DNA from: CAYXRK01 sp964467615
GTDB lineage: Bacteria > Hydrogenedentota > Hydrogenedentia > Hydrogenedentales > GCA-2746185
Assembly (NCBI GenBank): GCA_964467615.1
Contig: CAYXRK010000233.1
Coordinates: forward strand, 1 to 6,631
DNA: 6,631 nucleotides
Reading direction: 5' to 3'
Part shown: one piece after another, positions 5,876-6,631 of the stretch
How the letters are laid out: the number at the start of each line of letters is the position of its first letter
Numbering within the stretch: the first letter of the stretch is position 1
The notes under the pieces: model-generated
The model's input: the letters and a program-made list of their open reading frames with translations, nothing else
Told to the model about the DNA's origin: nothing
The model's database searches: none
Position numbers and translations under genes: made by a program

Positions 5876-5884
5876 TTATTGCAA
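5856..5884 (-). promoter_or_regulatory. Candidate promoter of the phd-vapC pair
   Basis: On the minus strand TTGCAA (5884-5879, four of six to TTGACA) is followed after 17 bases by TACACT (5861-5856, four of six to TATAAT). Transcription would start near 5849, about 20 bases before the antitoxin ATG, with the SD in between. The -35 overlaps the last codons of the hydrolase gene, and the -10 lies inside the second TGTACA unit, so a bound repressor would exclude polymerase. Weak hexamers read by eye; position supports the call. Confidence 0.45.
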
Positions 5885-6631
5885 GGTTGATCCCTTGATA
5901 AAGGTTAGGATCGCCTCATACACCTGCTCCCGGTCGTTGTCCCAGAAGACGTGGTGATCCGAGTCCTCGAGCCAGACGAAACGCTTGTCCGAGGACCCGA
6001 TGTCCGCGAACGCTGATTCGGTGGCCCCGGGATCGGCGGCATTGTCGCCTCGGCCTTGCAGGACAAGTACCGGGCACTCGATCGCGTCGAGGACTTCCGG
6101 CAGGCGCGCGCGTTCGCGGAGGGTCAAGAGCGTGCGCGTGCAGTTTGAATGGACCCAGCGGTATGAAAAGATTTCGTCCTTTACCTCGCGGCGCTTCACG
6201 CGGATGAAGTGGTCCCCCTTGTAGTACCAGCGAACAATCGGTCCCGTCAGCCGCGCCCAGACTTCCGGCGGAAGCACGTAGTACCACTTGTGCGTCACGC
6301 CGAAACACGGCGCGGCGAGGACGACGCCATCGACGCCCTCGATGGAGCTAGCGAGCGCCGTCAGCGATCCACCCATCGAGTGCCCCACGACGAAGACGCG
6401 CTCGTGCGATTTCTTGAGCGCGCGGATCTCGTTGAGGACGGCTTGTAATAGCGCCTGGGGTTCTTCGCGCGCAAAGTCGCGCGGCGACGTACCGTGGCCT
6501 GGCAAGCGCATCGCATCCACGAAGTAGCCTTCGCTCGCCAGCCGCTGCGGGAGTTCCGCGAAGTTGTTGCTCCCGCCGATGAATCCATGCACAAGCACCA
6601 CCGCCGTCTTTGCGTCTTCCGGCCCAAGCCG
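5876..6631 (-). CDS. Alpha/beta hydrolase, carboxylesterase/monoacylglycerol-lipase-like (5' end outside window)
   Basis: Serine hydrolase that probably cleaves an ester or acylglycerol; 251 residues are visible and the frame stays open to the window edge. Numbering from the edge, the oxyanion 'L-V-H-G-F' motif is at 13-17, the nucleophile elbow G-H-S-M-G-G places Ser85, the acid is D196 in 'L-Q-G-R-G-D', and the histidine is H226 or H227 in 'D-S-D-H-H-V-F'. Spacing resembles the Est30/thermophilic carboxylesterase group. The segment about 112-160, rich in W, Y and K/R, is the probable lid. A GTG codon at 6601 could be mistaken for a start, but it falls inside the first core strand and ten in-frame codons precede it, so I treat the gene as partial. 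No membrane segment is visible; the true N-terminus is unknown. Confidence 0.9.
   Translation of the reverse strand, partial: RLGPEDAKTAVVLVHGFIGGSNNFAELPQRLASEGYFVDAMRLPGHGTSPRDFAREEPQALLQAVLNEIRALKKSHERVFVVGHSMGGSLTALASSIEGVDGVVLAAPCFGVTHKWYYVLPPEVWARLTGPIVRWYYKGDHFIRVKRREVKDEIFSYRWVHSNCTRTLLTLRERARLPEVLDAIECPVLVLQGRGDNAADPGATESAFADIGSSDKRFVWLEDSDHHVFWDNDREQVYEAILTFIKGSTLQ

Noticed and set aside
6599..6601. GTG as start codon of the hydrolase
   Set aside because: The frame is open to the window edge, and starting here would cut into the first core strand before the oxyanion motif; the real start is outside the window.

Overview
The window is GC-rich bacterial DNA (about 60% GC by eye). It is densely coded, with short gaps, Shine-Dalgarno (SD) sequences and stop/start overlaps. 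No rRNA, tRNA, transposase, CRISPR array or phage structural gene is visible. The mix (a xylose-isomerase-like TIM barrel protein, a short zinc alcohol dehydrogenase, a free-standing sigma region-4 protein, a Phd/VapC pair) resembles large-genome environmental bacteria such as the Planctomycetes/Hydrogenedentes-type lineages. That placement is an impression, not a demonstrated assignment.

Layout. (1) Positions 1-557: a non-coding leader of about 190 bases, then on the plus strand a 120-residue protein with only a sigma-70 region-4-like helix-turn-helix. Its SD forms one arm of a perfect 9-bp inverted repeat. (2) Positions 562-2041, minus strand: a two-gene operon, a sugar-phosphate nucleotidyltransferase followed after 4 bases by an NADPH-dependent FMN reductase-like flavoprotein. 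It converges on the sigma-like gene with only 4 bases between the stops. (3) Positions 2042-2186: a divergent intergenic region with a plausible sigma-70 promoter for a plus-strand zinc alcohol dehydrogenase (2187-3134). (4) Positions 3171-6631, minus strand: seven closely spaced genes. In transcription order they are an alpha/beta hydrolase (5' end outside the window), a Phd/YefM-type antitoxin and a VapC-type PIN toxin (ATGA overlap), a DJ-1/YajL-like protein, an 89-residue unknown, a xylose-isomerase-like TIM barrel protein and a 48-residue single-pass membrane protein.

How the genes may work together. The toxin-antitoxin pair is a self-contained module: its probable promoter lies over three TGTACA cores spaced exactly 12 bases apart, a natural autoregulatory operator. 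The nucleotidyltransferase and flavoprotein are probably co-translated, but no shared pathway is evident. The hydrolase, DJ-1 protein, TIM barrel protein and alcohol dehydrogenase look like general catabolic or stress-related enzymes, and nothing in the sequence ties them into one pathway.

I see no clear new multi-gene system. The most interesting signals are regulatory: the SD-occluding hairpin before the sigma-like gene and the phased operator of the toxin-antitoxin locus. Next come the small unknown proteins at 4267-4536 and 3171-3317.
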